From positions 1 through 64,000 of the forward strand of contig JACMQI010000028.1 in the NCBI GenBank assembly GCA_014377045.1: a DNA stretch of 64,000 nucleotides. Reading direction: 5' to 3'. This DNA comes from a candidate division SR1 bacterium. GTDB taxonomy: Bacteria; Patescibacteriota; JACMRA01. Position 1 is the stretch's first letter, and each line of letters begins with the position of its first letter. Below, one piece after another: positions 43,470 to 50,962 of the stretch. The position numbers were made by a program, and so were the translations under genes. The notes under the pieces were generated by a model that was not told the DNA's origin, made no database searches, and saw only the letters and a list, made by a program, of their open reading frames with translations.

Positions 43470-43546
43470 ACACAAAATAGTATTTTCTTGTTAAAATAGC
43501 TAAGTGCATCACCAATTTACATTTTATCAAATCTGGAGCAATAAAA
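43470..43546 (+). repeat. Conserved 5' region of cassette copy A (pairs with 59074-59151)
   Basis: This 77-bp leader matches the one at 59074-59151. The core TCTTGTTAAAATAGCTAAG plus TGCAT is identical in both. Both leaders carry a GGAG-type ribosome binding site before the start codon. It probably holds the promoter and 5' leader shared by the two cassettes; exact -35/-10 boxes are not certain. Confidence 0.7.
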
Positions 43547-43762
43547 ATGTCAAATTTCTGGAATATTCTTGCAGACAAAACTGGCGATACCTCTATTGGT
43601 GACACTAAAGGTCTAATCGACAAAGCAGAAGACGACCAAAAGGCTGATGATGACGGTAAATCTAACGAAGAGTGGGGAAACAACTCTCATCACGGTGGTA
43701 TTGCAGGTCATACTGTAGCAGACAAAGGCGACTACGGTGCTACCATAAGCTACTCTCGGTAA
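43547..43762 (+). CDS. Small acidic protein of the duplicated TIKI/TraB cassette (copy A)
   Basis: 71 residues, rich in Asp, Gly, Asn and Lys, no signal or membrane segment, probably disordered outside a short N-terminal helix. It is homologous to the 69-residue protein at 59152: both begin with NFW, then ILADKT and SIGDT, and share an EWGN or QWGN element. GGAG lies 8 nt upstream. A terminator follows, then a TIKI/TraB-like gene. Function unknown; the constant pairing suggests a small partner, substrate or inhibitor of that protein. Confidence 0.7.
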   Translation: MSNFWNILADKTGDTSIGDTKGLIDKAEDDQKADDDGKSNEEWGNNSHHGGIAGHTVADKGDYGATISYSR

Positions 43763-43810
43763 TAGCTGGTAAAATCAGGCTAAATTTACTAAAAACAAAT
43801 TATTAACATT

Positions 43811-43842
43811 TGGGGCTATACACAGTTTTAGCCCACTTTTTT
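43811..43842 (+). terminator. Terminator/attenuator abutting the TIKI/TraB-like start codon (copy A)
   Basis: GGGCTA pairs with TAGCCC across a TACACAGTTT loop, followed by CTTTTTT and then directly ATG at 43843. The hairpin and T tract are conserved in copy B. The second gene can thus be expressed only by read-through or from an internal promoter. Confidence 0.8.
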
Positions 43843-44721
43843 ATGAAACAAATCTTATTTCACATCATTCGCATATTATTTTTAAGAAAAGGAATCTGGA
43901 TTCGCTTTTTCTATAATCAAAGAACTAGGAAACTAGTATACAAGAGTTTCTATAAAGAAATATTTACAAAAAATCAAAAGCAATTATTGTATTTAGGGGA
44001 GATACACACTCAAGACCCAGGTTCAGTGTATATCAAGAATATTTGGAACTCTTTTAAAGATTTTAAACCTGATTGCATTGTGTATGAACAGTACATCCGA
44101 CAACAGAGTTGGGTCGATACAAGAGAGGGTAGGATGAATGATGTTTTGCTTGATAATTCTATGATAGATAAGTTAATTAGATTTTATGGAGAGACAGGAT
44201 ATGCTGATTATCTAGGTAGAAGAAGTAATAATACGACTGTGATGATCGAACCAAGTGGTGAAGAGATTTTTGACCATTTACTCAAATACTATAAGAAAGA
44301 AGAAGTTTTTCTATTTTACTGTCTTAAATACCTGAAGCACAATAATAAAGGGATCAAAAATAATCCTGAAACTTTAGAGCAGTGTTTTATTGATTATCAT
44401 AGACAGCACAACGATTTGATATTTGCTAAAACTGGGATTATGATAACAAAAGAAAACTTTTTATATTATGAAAAAAAGCTTCTTAATCACTCTTTTGATC
44501 TATATAGTAAAGAAGTCAATCAATTGGTGAACGAAGAAGATCTCAGTAAATATGTAACTCAAAAAATTGCTAAATCAGAACTATATTTCAGGGATACAAA
44601 AATAGTAGAAGGTATCTATGAATTAACCAAAAAATATAACAAAATAGCTGTTGTTTATGGTAATACGCACTATCTATCCCAACGAAAAGTCATCAAAGAG
44701 ATGTATAGATGGTTGGTATAA
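43843..44721 (+). CDS. TIKI/TraB-superfamily protein (copy A)
   Basis: Start placed at ATG 43843; the earlier in-frame TTG at 43810 lies inside the terminator stem. 292 residues. After a basic, partly hydrophobic N-terminus (about 1-45), LLYLGEIHTQDPGS, KPDCIVYEQYIRQQSW, then the late ELYFRDTKIVEGIYELTKKY and IAVVYGNTHYLSQRKVI follow. The GxxH, VxE, RD and second GxxH motifs are those of the TIKI/TraB/PrgY superfamily, which includes metalloproteases and the enterococcal pheromone-shutdown protein PrgY. It pairs with the small acidic gene upstream. Activity and substrate are unknown. Confidence 0.7.
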   Translation: MKQILFHIIRILFLRKGIWIRFFYNQRTRKLVYKSFYKEIFTKNQKQLLYLGEIHTQDPGSVYIKNIWNSFKDFKPDCIVYEQYIRQQSWVDTREGRMNDVLLDNSMIDKLIRFYGETGYADYLGRRSNNTTVMIEPSGEEIFDHLLKYYKKEEVFLFYCLKYLKHNNKGIKNNPETLEQCFIDYHRQHNDLIFAKTGIMITKENFLYYEKKLLNHSFDLYSKEVNQLVNEEDLSKYVTQKIAKSELYFRDTKIVEGIYELTKKYNKIAVVYGNTHYLSQRKVIKEMYRWLV

Positions 44722-44746
44722 TGGATTTATTTTTTAAAAAAGTGAA

Positions 44747-44905
44747 ATATTGGACATTAAACACGTAACAAATGGCTGTTACTGGATCATAGGCCAAAAA
44801 GTGATACTGTGGGATGCTGTGACACCAAAAGCAGTATTAATTGATAATTTAGTCATGGTAGGGCTTATAAAATCTAGTTTTGATATGATTTATGATAATT
44901 TGTAG
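44747..44905 (+). pseudogene. N-terminal fragment of a metallo-beta-lactamase-fold protein
   Basis: A frame without an ATG reads ILDIKHVTNGCYWIIGQKVI, then LWDAVTPKAV and ends at TAG 44903-44905. The spacing resembles the first strands of MBL-fold hydrolases (NxYxIxG, then LIDTGTP, then the helix before the HxHxDH motif). The metal site itself is missing. Probably a truncated remnant. Confidence 0.35.
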
Positions 44906-45537
44906 ATATAAAAAAGCGGACATTAGATTTATCCTCGTATCATTTAATGTAAGTTATTTGCTAAAATTTCATTCAAATAGATACTGATTATCAATTTCAT
45001 TCACTTCAAGAGTTTTGTAAACCATTAGGTACTCAGAAAATTCGCTAAAAATAGAAATTTTAAATTTAGTAATTGTTACTTTGAGGTCACTTAAAAAAAT
45101 CAAAGCTGGTAATTGAAAAAATATTTCCATCCTTAATCTTAAATCTTTGCTAATTATATCTATGTCTTGAGGATTATAAATAAAAAGATTTAGGTACCAA
45201 TTCAATCAAAATTTTGTAACAGGTGCAATTATTTCCGTAACCGAATATAAACTCCAGATTTTCTGAATTCGATGAATGTATTTTTTTAGAAGCTATTTAA
45301 GATGCTTTTTAATTTCTACACTTTTAAATAATTTTGTTTTTTAAATACGATTCTGGGAAATACTTAAATAACATTTCTTAATATGTGAGTCTTTTTGACT
45401 TGAAAACTCGCTTAGATATTGAGGATAATCTAAAACACTATTAGCTTTTAGCATGAAATGTTTTCTCCGTAATGTGCTATTAATAAAACTATAGCAGCAG
45501 TATAAATGTATTGATTTGTCAATAATTGTTTAATTCT
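44906..45537 (+). other. Gene-poor stretch
   Basis: No convincing gene. A minus-strand frame of 78 codons (44969-45205, beginning MNWYLNLF) exists, and just upstream of it another frame reads SENLEFIFGYGNNCTCYKIL. Together they could be a frameshifted remnant, but no family is recognised and neither has a ribosome site. Confidence 0.3.
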
Positions 45538-46113
45538 TTATATATTTTTGGAAAAATACTCTTTTGAAGCTATAAAAGTTTCGATGACTTGGAATGCTAA
45601 AAATACAAGTGTTATTATTTGTAAAAAAAGAAAGTTTCCATTAAAAAGTAATAATGCTACCATACTGTAGCTAATTGTTGTAGTTACAAATGATATTATG
45701 GCAACAGGTATCATTTTAGTTGTTTTGGAAGCAAGAATGCTGGTGAGATAAATACCGCTAGCACATGCAGCATATAAAAAAAACTCATTGGGATAGCTAG
45801 AAGAGGTGAGTTTCGTCAGACCCATAATCATAAACCATATTTGAGCAGCTAATGTGAGAGAGTGAAAGACCAGAAAAAACCACAAATTTTTACTAATACT
45901 GCGATCAATAAAATTGAATCCAGATAAAAAACTTTTCACTAAAAAAAAGAAACACCCGACTATTATATAGATAGGATAATAATAGTCATTTGTTTTAAAA
46001 CTACTATTGATAATAGTTATCTGCATAGCACTGATAGTGACAAACAGGACAAATATACCACTAAAAAAAGTATGGCTAGATAGCAAAGATAGGATTTTAT
46101 GTTTTAGATTCAT
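45538..46113 (-). CDS. Integral membrane protein of unknown function
   Basis: 191 residues with about six hydrophobic helices evenly spaced and few conserved-looking polar residues. No family recognised. The C-terminus (IETFIASKEYFSKNI) is charged. It lies alone between a gene-poor stretch and tRNA-Cys. Confidence 0.55.
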   Translation of the reverse strand: MNLKHKILSLLSSHTFFSGIFVLFVTISAMQITIINSSFKTNDYYYPIYIIVGCFFFLVKSFLSGFNFIDRSISKNLWFFLVFHSLTLAAQIWFMIMGLTKLTSSSYPNEFFLYAACASGIYLTSILASKTTKMIPVAIISFVTTTISYSMVALLLFNGNFLFLQIITLVFLAFQVIETFIASKEYFSKNI

Positions 46114-46166
46114 ATAGACTTGAGATGATAAAATATATAGACTTATGGAGTAAGTAAAGTGTGTAC

Positions 46167-46195
46167 TTGACTTTTTTCTTTTAAATGACTATAGC
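46167..46195 (+). promoter_or_regulatory. Promoter of tRNA-Cys
   Basis: TTGACT (46167-46172), a 17-nt spacer and TATAGC (46190-46195), about 37 nt before the mature tRNA end. Confidence 0.6.
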
Positions 46196-46232
46196 TTATA
46201 TGTTGATACGTGTCAATAAATATTATTTTTTG

Positions 46233-46306
46233 GGCGTCTTGGCCGATCGGTTAGGCAGAGGTCTGCAAAACCTTGTAGAGCGGTTCGACTCCGCTAGATG
46301 CCTCCA
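46233..46306 (+). tRNA. tRNA-Cys (anticodon GCA), CCA encoded
   Basis: The acceptor stem GGCGTCT pairs with AGATGCC, followed by TCCA. The D arm has GGTTAGGCAG, and the anticodon loop CTGCAAA lies between AGGT and ACCT, giving GCA. The T arm GCGG-TTCGACT-CCGC is standard. The 3' CCA is part of the gene. It has its own promoter and terminator and is the only tRNA seen in the window. Confidence 0.95.
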
Positions 46307-46325
46307 ATATTTTTTATCCTATATT

Positions 46326-46348
46326 TAAGCCACGAAGGCTTATTTTTT
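46326..46348 (+). terminator. Intrinsic terminator of tRNA-Cys
   Basis: TAAGCC-ACGAA-GGCTTA is a perfect 6-bp stem with a 5-nt loop followed by TTTTTT. Confidence 0.8.
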
Positions 46349-46463
46349 GTATTTATACTATAAGTAAAACTATATATTAAACTATCACTTTGTGTTTATT
46401 ATATAACATAAATAGGCGGTTCAACTATTCTTTATAAATTTGATTTTAAAGTTTTAAATAGCA

Positions 46464-46503
46464 ACAAAAAACATCTCTTACTAATAATTATAGTAAGAGA
46501 TGT
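46464..46503 (-). terminator. Intrinsic terminator of the small secreted protein gene
   Basis: ACATCTCTTACT and AGTAAGAGATGT form a perfect 12-bp stem with a 9-nt loop. On the minus strand it is followed by TTTTTTGTTGC, and it ends the gene at 46534-46956. Confidence 0.85.
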
Positions 46504-46533
46504 ATACGATATTATCCAGCTATTTTAATTTCA

Positions 46534-46956
46534 TTAGTGCAGGGGAAAAGTTCCTTTAGCAACGATTGTTTGATTTTCGTCTGCATTGACACAGAGTTGT
46601 GCTTCAGGATGCTTTAGACATAAATATCCTTCCCGTGTAGCGGCCCACTCTGAAGTAGCTTTCGACCGAATATTGCGGATTTTTATTGTTAAACCATTTG
46701 CAGGATCAATATAAACATAAATTCGTTCGCCATTGCGAGTTAAAACTATGTTTTTTAGAGATCCTTTTAAGCTTCCTGAAATGTATCGTGTAATTTTCAT
46801 TCCGCATGTAGCAATAGGCTTGTCAGGTGTATAGCACTGTACAGTGCTATATTCAACATCGTCTATTTGATTGGCTGTTTGAGAGTGTACTTGTATACAG
46901 TATGAAGACGCTAGTGCAGAAGAAACTAATGCTGCAATTTGTGTAAATAATTTCAC
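46534..46956 (-). CDS. Small secreted cysteine-containing protein, unknown function
   Basis: 140 residues. A signal peptide (KLFTQIAALVSSALASSYC, probable cleavage near HSQT) is followed by a compact beta-rich domain with four cysteines (VQCYTPD, ATCGMK, YLCLKH, LCVNAD), likely two disulfides, which VKOR-dependent oxidation could form. No family recognised. It has its own strong terminator. Confidence 0.6.
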   Translation of the reverse strand: MKLFTQIAALVSSALASSYCIQVHSQTANQIDDVEYSTVQCYTPDKPIATCGMKITRYISGSLKGSLKNIVLTRNGERIYVYIDPANGLTIKIRNIRSKATSEWAATREGYLCLKHPEAQLCVNADENQTIVAKGTFPLH

Positions 46957-47025
46957 TTACTTCAGTTGGATTTGTATGAAACAGATTACATATTATAAGA
47001 TTTGAATATTATTGTCAACTAATTA

Positions 47026-47063
47026 TAAAAAATAGCTGCCAAAGCTTATAATTACTTTGGCAG
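47026..47063 (-). terminator. Intrinsic terminator of the MscS-like gene
   Basis: CTGCCAAAG and CTTTGGCAG form a perfect 9-bp stem with a 10-nt loop; on the minus strand CTATTTTTT follows. It ends the gene at 47096-47938. Confidence 0.85.
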
Positions 47064-47095
47064 TTTATTGTGAGTTTTATGTTAGAAAATAACGA

Positions 47096-47938
47096 TTAGA
47101 TAATATTAGTCATTGGCTTTTGACCACTCTGTGTGAATGCTGAGTAGGGTAGGAACTTCTGCTCGCCACCTTCCAATATAACTCCTAAAAGTGTAATACT
47201 GCTGATTTTACCAGCAATACCTGATACGTTGACAGTTTGACCTTTTTTATAGTACTGCGACAAGACAAGTCCAGTAATAACATTTTGCATGATACCAATA
47301 GAGCCAAATCCTGTGCTTATTGTAAGTGTCGCAACAATACCAATAATAATAGCAGTAAGATTTGTAGCTATAATACTAACGTTGAATCCAATTTGATTAA
47401 GGGCAATGATTGAGCCTAAAATAATAATCAAGGCTTGTGCAACAAAGTCAAGATATTTTGAGAATTTTTGAGCTCCAAGATTTGTTGATGCTATTCGGAC
47501 AGTCTCGCCAACAAAATTAGCAGCTGCAACAGATAAGATGAATATGATAACTGCTGCAATAATGTTCGGAATATATGCGATGATAGTATTAATTGCAGTC
47601 GTTACTGCTCCTAATTGAAGTGTGTTAGCTATTGCAACTATAAATATAAGTAGAATAATCCAATAAATTATACTAGGAATGATATTGTCAAAGACAGTAC
47701 CTTTTCCACCTATCATATCAACCAACTTTTTGATACCATTTGATTGTGTAAGGCGATTAAAACCAAACATATGTAGTAATCTACGAGTGATTTCAGCAGC
47801 AACGTTAGCAACTAGGAGTCCAATAATTAGAAGTAATAATGAGATAATTAGGTTAGGTAAGAAATTCCCGAAACTTCTTCCAAGGTCTGCAACAGAATCG
47901 GTAAATGAATCTGAAAGACGTGATGTAAAGTTAGACAT
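47096..47938 (-). CDS. MscS-type small-conductance channel-like protein (conserved TM helix family)
   Basis: 280 residues. Four or five helices: the first (FLPNLIISLLLLIIGLLVANV) begins the conserved TM-helix repeat and FIPNIIAAVIIFILSV-like sequence repeats it (about 115-135). The Gly/Ala-rich pore-like helix (ATLTISTGFGSIGIMQNVITG, about 205-225) is followed by a short beta domain (GQTVNVSGIAGKISSITLLGVIL). This resembles CmpX/MscS-like proteins of bacteria, involved in membrane-tension response. The large C-terminal cytosolic vestibule of MscS is absent. Confidence 0.8.
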   Translation of the reverse strand: MSNFTSRLSDSFTDSVADLGRSFGNFLPNLIISLLLLIIGLLVANVAAEITRRLLHMFGFNRLTQSNGIKKLVDMIGGKGTVFDNIIPSIIYWIILLIFIVAIANTLQLGAVTTAINTIIAYIPNIIAAVIIFILSVAAANFVGETVRIASTNLGAQKFSKYLDFVAQALIIILGSIIALNQIGFNVSIIATNLTAIIIGIVATLTISTGFGSIGIMQNVITGLVLSQYYKKGQTVNVSGIAGKISSITLLGVILEGGEQKFLPYSAFTQSGQKPMTNII

Positions 47939-48027
47939 ATTATAATAAACAATTTAAAAACACAGCAAAATACTGTTATTATATGCAGACGAGAGAAACT
48001 TTTTTTGTCAACCAAATTTTTTAACAA

Positions 48028-49428
48028 TTATTTATTTAAACCAATTATATCGAACAACCAATTCAGATTTACATGTCTCATATCAAAATTTTCTAAGACT
48101 ATTTGTGTATTTTTTACACCTTTATCTTTGAGTTGCTTTATCAGACTATCCGTCATTACTTTTGGGCCACAAAGTAGAAAATATTTGTTTTTTAAATCGC
48201 CAATTTTATCTTGTATTTTCTCAATAGTTAAAAATCCATCCCTTTGAACATTATATAGTGTATAACTATGTCCTCGTAATATACAATCAGTGTCGCAGCT
48301 AATATGACTTTGGATCATACTGTTTCTAATATTATCGTCACAGATAGCCTCAGCCTCAGACTTTACGCTATAAAATAAATGCACTTTTGAATATTTTATT
48401 CCATTATTCGTGTTTTCATGATTTAAAGCCGCGTCCCAAATGCTAAGAAACGGTGTAACACCTATACCGCCACCGATACAAACACAGTCTTTGTCGCCTC
48501 GCAAAAACTTCTCACCTAAATTACCATATGGTCCATATATCAATGCTTTTTCACCTACTTCTAATGATAGAATATTTTTTGTGTCATCGCCAAGTACTTT
48601 AATTCCAAACATGATTGTTCCTTCTGGGTTTGGTGCACAGGCTATAGAGTACGGATGAGACTGGCTATCAAAACCTAAACTTTGAAACTTCACAAATGCA
48701 AACTGTCCTGGTTTATGTCTCAAAACTTTGCTTGAATTAGGTGTGAGCTTTATTTCTATCATATCTTCGTATTTTTCAATCTGAGTTATAGTGTACTCAA
48801 AGCATGGCCCAAAGATAGGGTACAAAAATTTGATATAAATACCGCAAAATGTTGCATATATAAACCAGCTATACATCCAAATTGCAAGTAGGGGATATTT
48901 AGATATATCGGCAGTAACCAGTAAAATATGTAAAACACCAACGATATAAAATAGAGTCATGAACTCATGAGATTTTTTCCAAATATGATAAGGTATTTTA
49001 TTATTTTGTATCATCAGGATAAGACTTATAAGTAACGCAATTGCAGCGATTCCAAAATTAAATCCTGCATTTTGTATACTATCAAACTCATATAATCCAA
49101 AGTAAGCTACAAATTTAGCAGTATTTGGAAGATTGTGTAGTGCAAGAAATATAGGGTGAAGCAAGATAAGACAAAAACCAAATATACCTAGCCATTTGTG
49201 AGCCGTATAGACTTTATCAAGGCCACCAAACAAGTTTTCTATTGTTTTAAATCGAGCAGAAAGAATCATACTCCAGCTAAATAGAATAATAGCAGTGAGT
49301 GAGCTTGTTTTAGACAGGTACTTATAATTGTCGATAAACCAATCATTATAGAACCATTTTGACCCAAGCCAAAGACCAAGGGTTATCATCACACTAAATA
49401 AAATAATCAATAGTCCTTTTAGTTTCAT
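48028..49428 (-). CDS. Ferric-reductase-like flavocytochrome (NOX/FRE type)
   Basis: 466 residues. Six N-terminal helices (about 5-215) contain paired histidines for heme in HKWLGIFGFCLILLHP and KSHEFMTLFYIVGVLHILL. An FAD-binding barrel (about 220-320) has HKPGQFAFVKF and SHPYSIA. A NAD(P)H-binding domain has CIGGGIGVTPFLSIWDA, and the end carries LLCGPKVM and a final hydrophobic segment. It would move electrons from NAD(P)H through FAD and heme across the membrane to an acceptor such as iron or oxygen. It could be linked to the alternative oxidase, but the genes are 28 kb apart. Confidence 0.85.
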   Translation of the reverse strand: MKLKGLLIILFSVMITLGLWLGSKWFYNDWFIDNYKYLSKTSSLTAIILFSWSMILSARFKTIENLFGGLDKVYTAHKWLGIFGFCLILLHPIFLALHNLPNTAKFVAYFGLYEFDSIQNAGFNFGIAAIALLISLILMIQNNKIPYHIWKKSHEFMTLFYIVGVLHILLVTADISKYPLLAIWMYSWFIYATFCGIYIKFLYPIFGPCFEYTITQIEKYEDMIEIKLTPNSSKVLRHKPGQFAFVKFQSLGFDSQSHPYSIACAPNPEGTIMFGIKVLGDDTKNILSLEVGEKALIYGPYGNLGEKFLRGDKDCVCIGGGIGVTPFLSIWDAALNHENTNNGIKYSKVHLFYSVKSEAEAICDDNIRNSMIQSHISCDTDCILRGHSYTLYNVQRDGFLTIEKIQDKIGDLKNKYFLLCGPKVMTDSLIKQLKDKGVKNTQIVLENFDMRHVNLNWLFDIIGLNK

Positions 49429-49524
49429 CTATAATGAGTGTATCATAGGTTTTTGCTTTGAGCAAACTAGTGTAGAAACTTAAGTAAAATTGCTTTACAA
49501 AGAATAAAGTACGAATTTATTTAG

Positions 49525-49544
49525 ATAAAGTATACATACTTTAT
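49525..49544 (+). promoter_or_regulatory. Palindromic operator-like site upstream of the 57-codon gene
   Basis: ATAAAGTAT-AC-ATACTTTAT has 9-nt perfect arms. Its 14-bp core (49528-49541) is identical to the site at 15266-15279. It sits 18 nt before the ATG at 49563, where a bound repressor would block transcription or translation start. Confidence 0.5.
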
Positions 49545-49562
49545 TTCACCAGAGAAACAATA

Positions 49563-49736
49563 ATGACAACTCAGCTTGAAAACTGTTGCTTTTATAAGCA
49601 AATCTTCAAGGTGTTTGGCGTTTATGAACTTCATGGACAATGGCTTTCAATTATATCATATGATTATTATAAAACAAATGAGCCTACAAAAATTCAAGTA
49701 CTACACACTGCATTTTTATATCAGGATGAGACTTAG
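49563..49736 (+). CDS. Small protein (57 residues), unknown, possible truncated relative of the 15345 protein
   Basis: ATG 49563 to TAG 49736, too short for most gene finders. The leader just before the ATG (TTTCACCAGAGAAACAATA) resembles that of the gene at 15345 (TTTCACAGGAGAAAAACA), and both share the same palindrome. The protein has FKVFGVYELHGQW, loosely like FKIGETTQVFEYNGK of that protein. It may be a truncated copy. No family recognised. The rest of the gap (49737-49997) holds only a TTGACA element (49948-49953) for the next gene. Confidence 0.4.
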   Translation: MTTQLENCCFYKQIFKVFGVYELHGQWLSIISYDYYKTNEPTKIQVLHTAFLYQDET

Positions 49737-49997
49737 GGTTTAATTTTAATATTAGAAACACATCTCTTACTCCAATTAGTGTTTTCTATGATAATACAGT
49801 CAATATTTGGAAATTTTAAAACAAAGAATGTAGTTCAAATAAACATATCAGTTACGACATGACTATTCTTATCTAAGTTTAATTACTGTTAATTTGACTA
49901 ATTTCAATTATGTTTTATAATGTAGTGATTTTTTTGTTGGAATTCTCTTGACAAATTTGTACTAGTTTGTGAATGTAGAGTCAATTAATTTTTCTTT

Positions 49998-50960
49998 ATG
50001 TCGAAGTTTATATTTAAGCCATTTGTGGTAATGGTTCTAGCATTTTTTGTTATGATTTTTCTTGTTTCTACCACGATTTCACTACCTACCTTTGCAGTAA
50101 ACTTTGATTTTGCTCATATTATTGTAGTCGATAATACATCTACAAAAGATCTGAATTTATGTGTAAATAATAAATTTGTTTCTCTAAATAACAACGAATA
50201 TTCGGTTAATCCTGGCAAAACTGATATAAAAGTCTTTTTCGGAAAAGCTGAACTTGGTGTTAATTGTGACAATCCATATAATCAATTTAAAAAAGTATTT
50301 GAAGTAAATCCCGATATTGGTCCTGACGAGATATTTACTATTACAGCATCAGGAAAAGCAGATTTAACAGCAGTTATCAATCACAATAAAACTGTTCTTA
50401 TAAAAGAAACCGAGATATTAAATATGCAAGAACCTACTAGTATTATTTCTTGGAAAGGGATTGACAAGTCCTCTGTAAAAAATAAAAATGAAATTTGTCT
50501 CAATAATAAAGTAGTAATGGAAGATAAAGTTAATAGTCGTGAGATAACGGTAAGACCTGGTTTTTACAATATTTCTTTTGAGTACGATCAAAGCGGTGAC
50601 ATTTGTAATCCTGTTTTACCGCAATCAGAAGATCACACATTAGAACTAAATATTGGCTGCGAATGTGACAAAAAATATGAGATTACAGTACAAAGAGATG
50701 ACGATTATTCTAAAGCTAGGTATCAAGGGTTGAGCTTTAATACCCAAATAACCGAAAAAAAAATAGAGACTCTTATTCCACCAGTAAAGCTTATACCAGT
50801 AATTTCTAAACCAATTCCGCCTCCAGCTACAAAAATAATTCCATCAATGACAGTTCGCTCAGGAGGGGGAAATAATTTATTTATGATAATATCTTTTTTA
50901 TCAATAACTATCGTATCAGCTTGTTTTATTTCTAAAAGAAAAACTATCAAGTGGAGCTAA
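49998..50960 (+). CDS. Surface protein with RSGG-TM-basic C-terminus (paralogue of 52450)
   Basis: 320 residues. A signal peptide (about 1-34) is followed by two similar beta domains (about 36-130 and 145-245). Each contains a LCVNNKFV- or ICLNNKVV-like strand and a PGKTDIKVFF- or PGFYNISFEY-like strand, plus cysteines. A Pro-rich linker (IPPVKLIPVISKPIPPP) precedes MTVRSGGGNN, a transmembrane helix (LFMIISFLSITIVSACF) and a basic tail (KRKTIKWS). The tripartite end resembles sorting signals such as GlyGly-CTERM or LPXTG, though no matching protease is in the window. Convergent with the next gene, 2 bp apart. Confidence 0.65.
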   Translation: MSKFIFKPFVVMVLAFFVMIFLVSTTISLPTFAVNFDFAHIIVVDNTSTKDLNLCVNNKFVSLNNNEYSVNPGKTDIKVFFGKAELGVNCDNPYNQFKKVFEVNPDIGPDEIFTITASGKADLTAVINHNKTVLIKETEILNMQEPTSIISWKGIDKSSVKNKNEICLNNKVVMEDKVNSREITVRPGFYNISFEYDQSGDICNPVLPQSEDHTLELNIGCECDKKYEITVQRDDDYSKARYQGLSFNTQITEKKIETLIPPVKLIPVISKPIPPPATKIIPSMTVRSGGGNNLFMIISFLSITIVSACFISKRKTIKWS

Positions 50961-50962
50961 AT

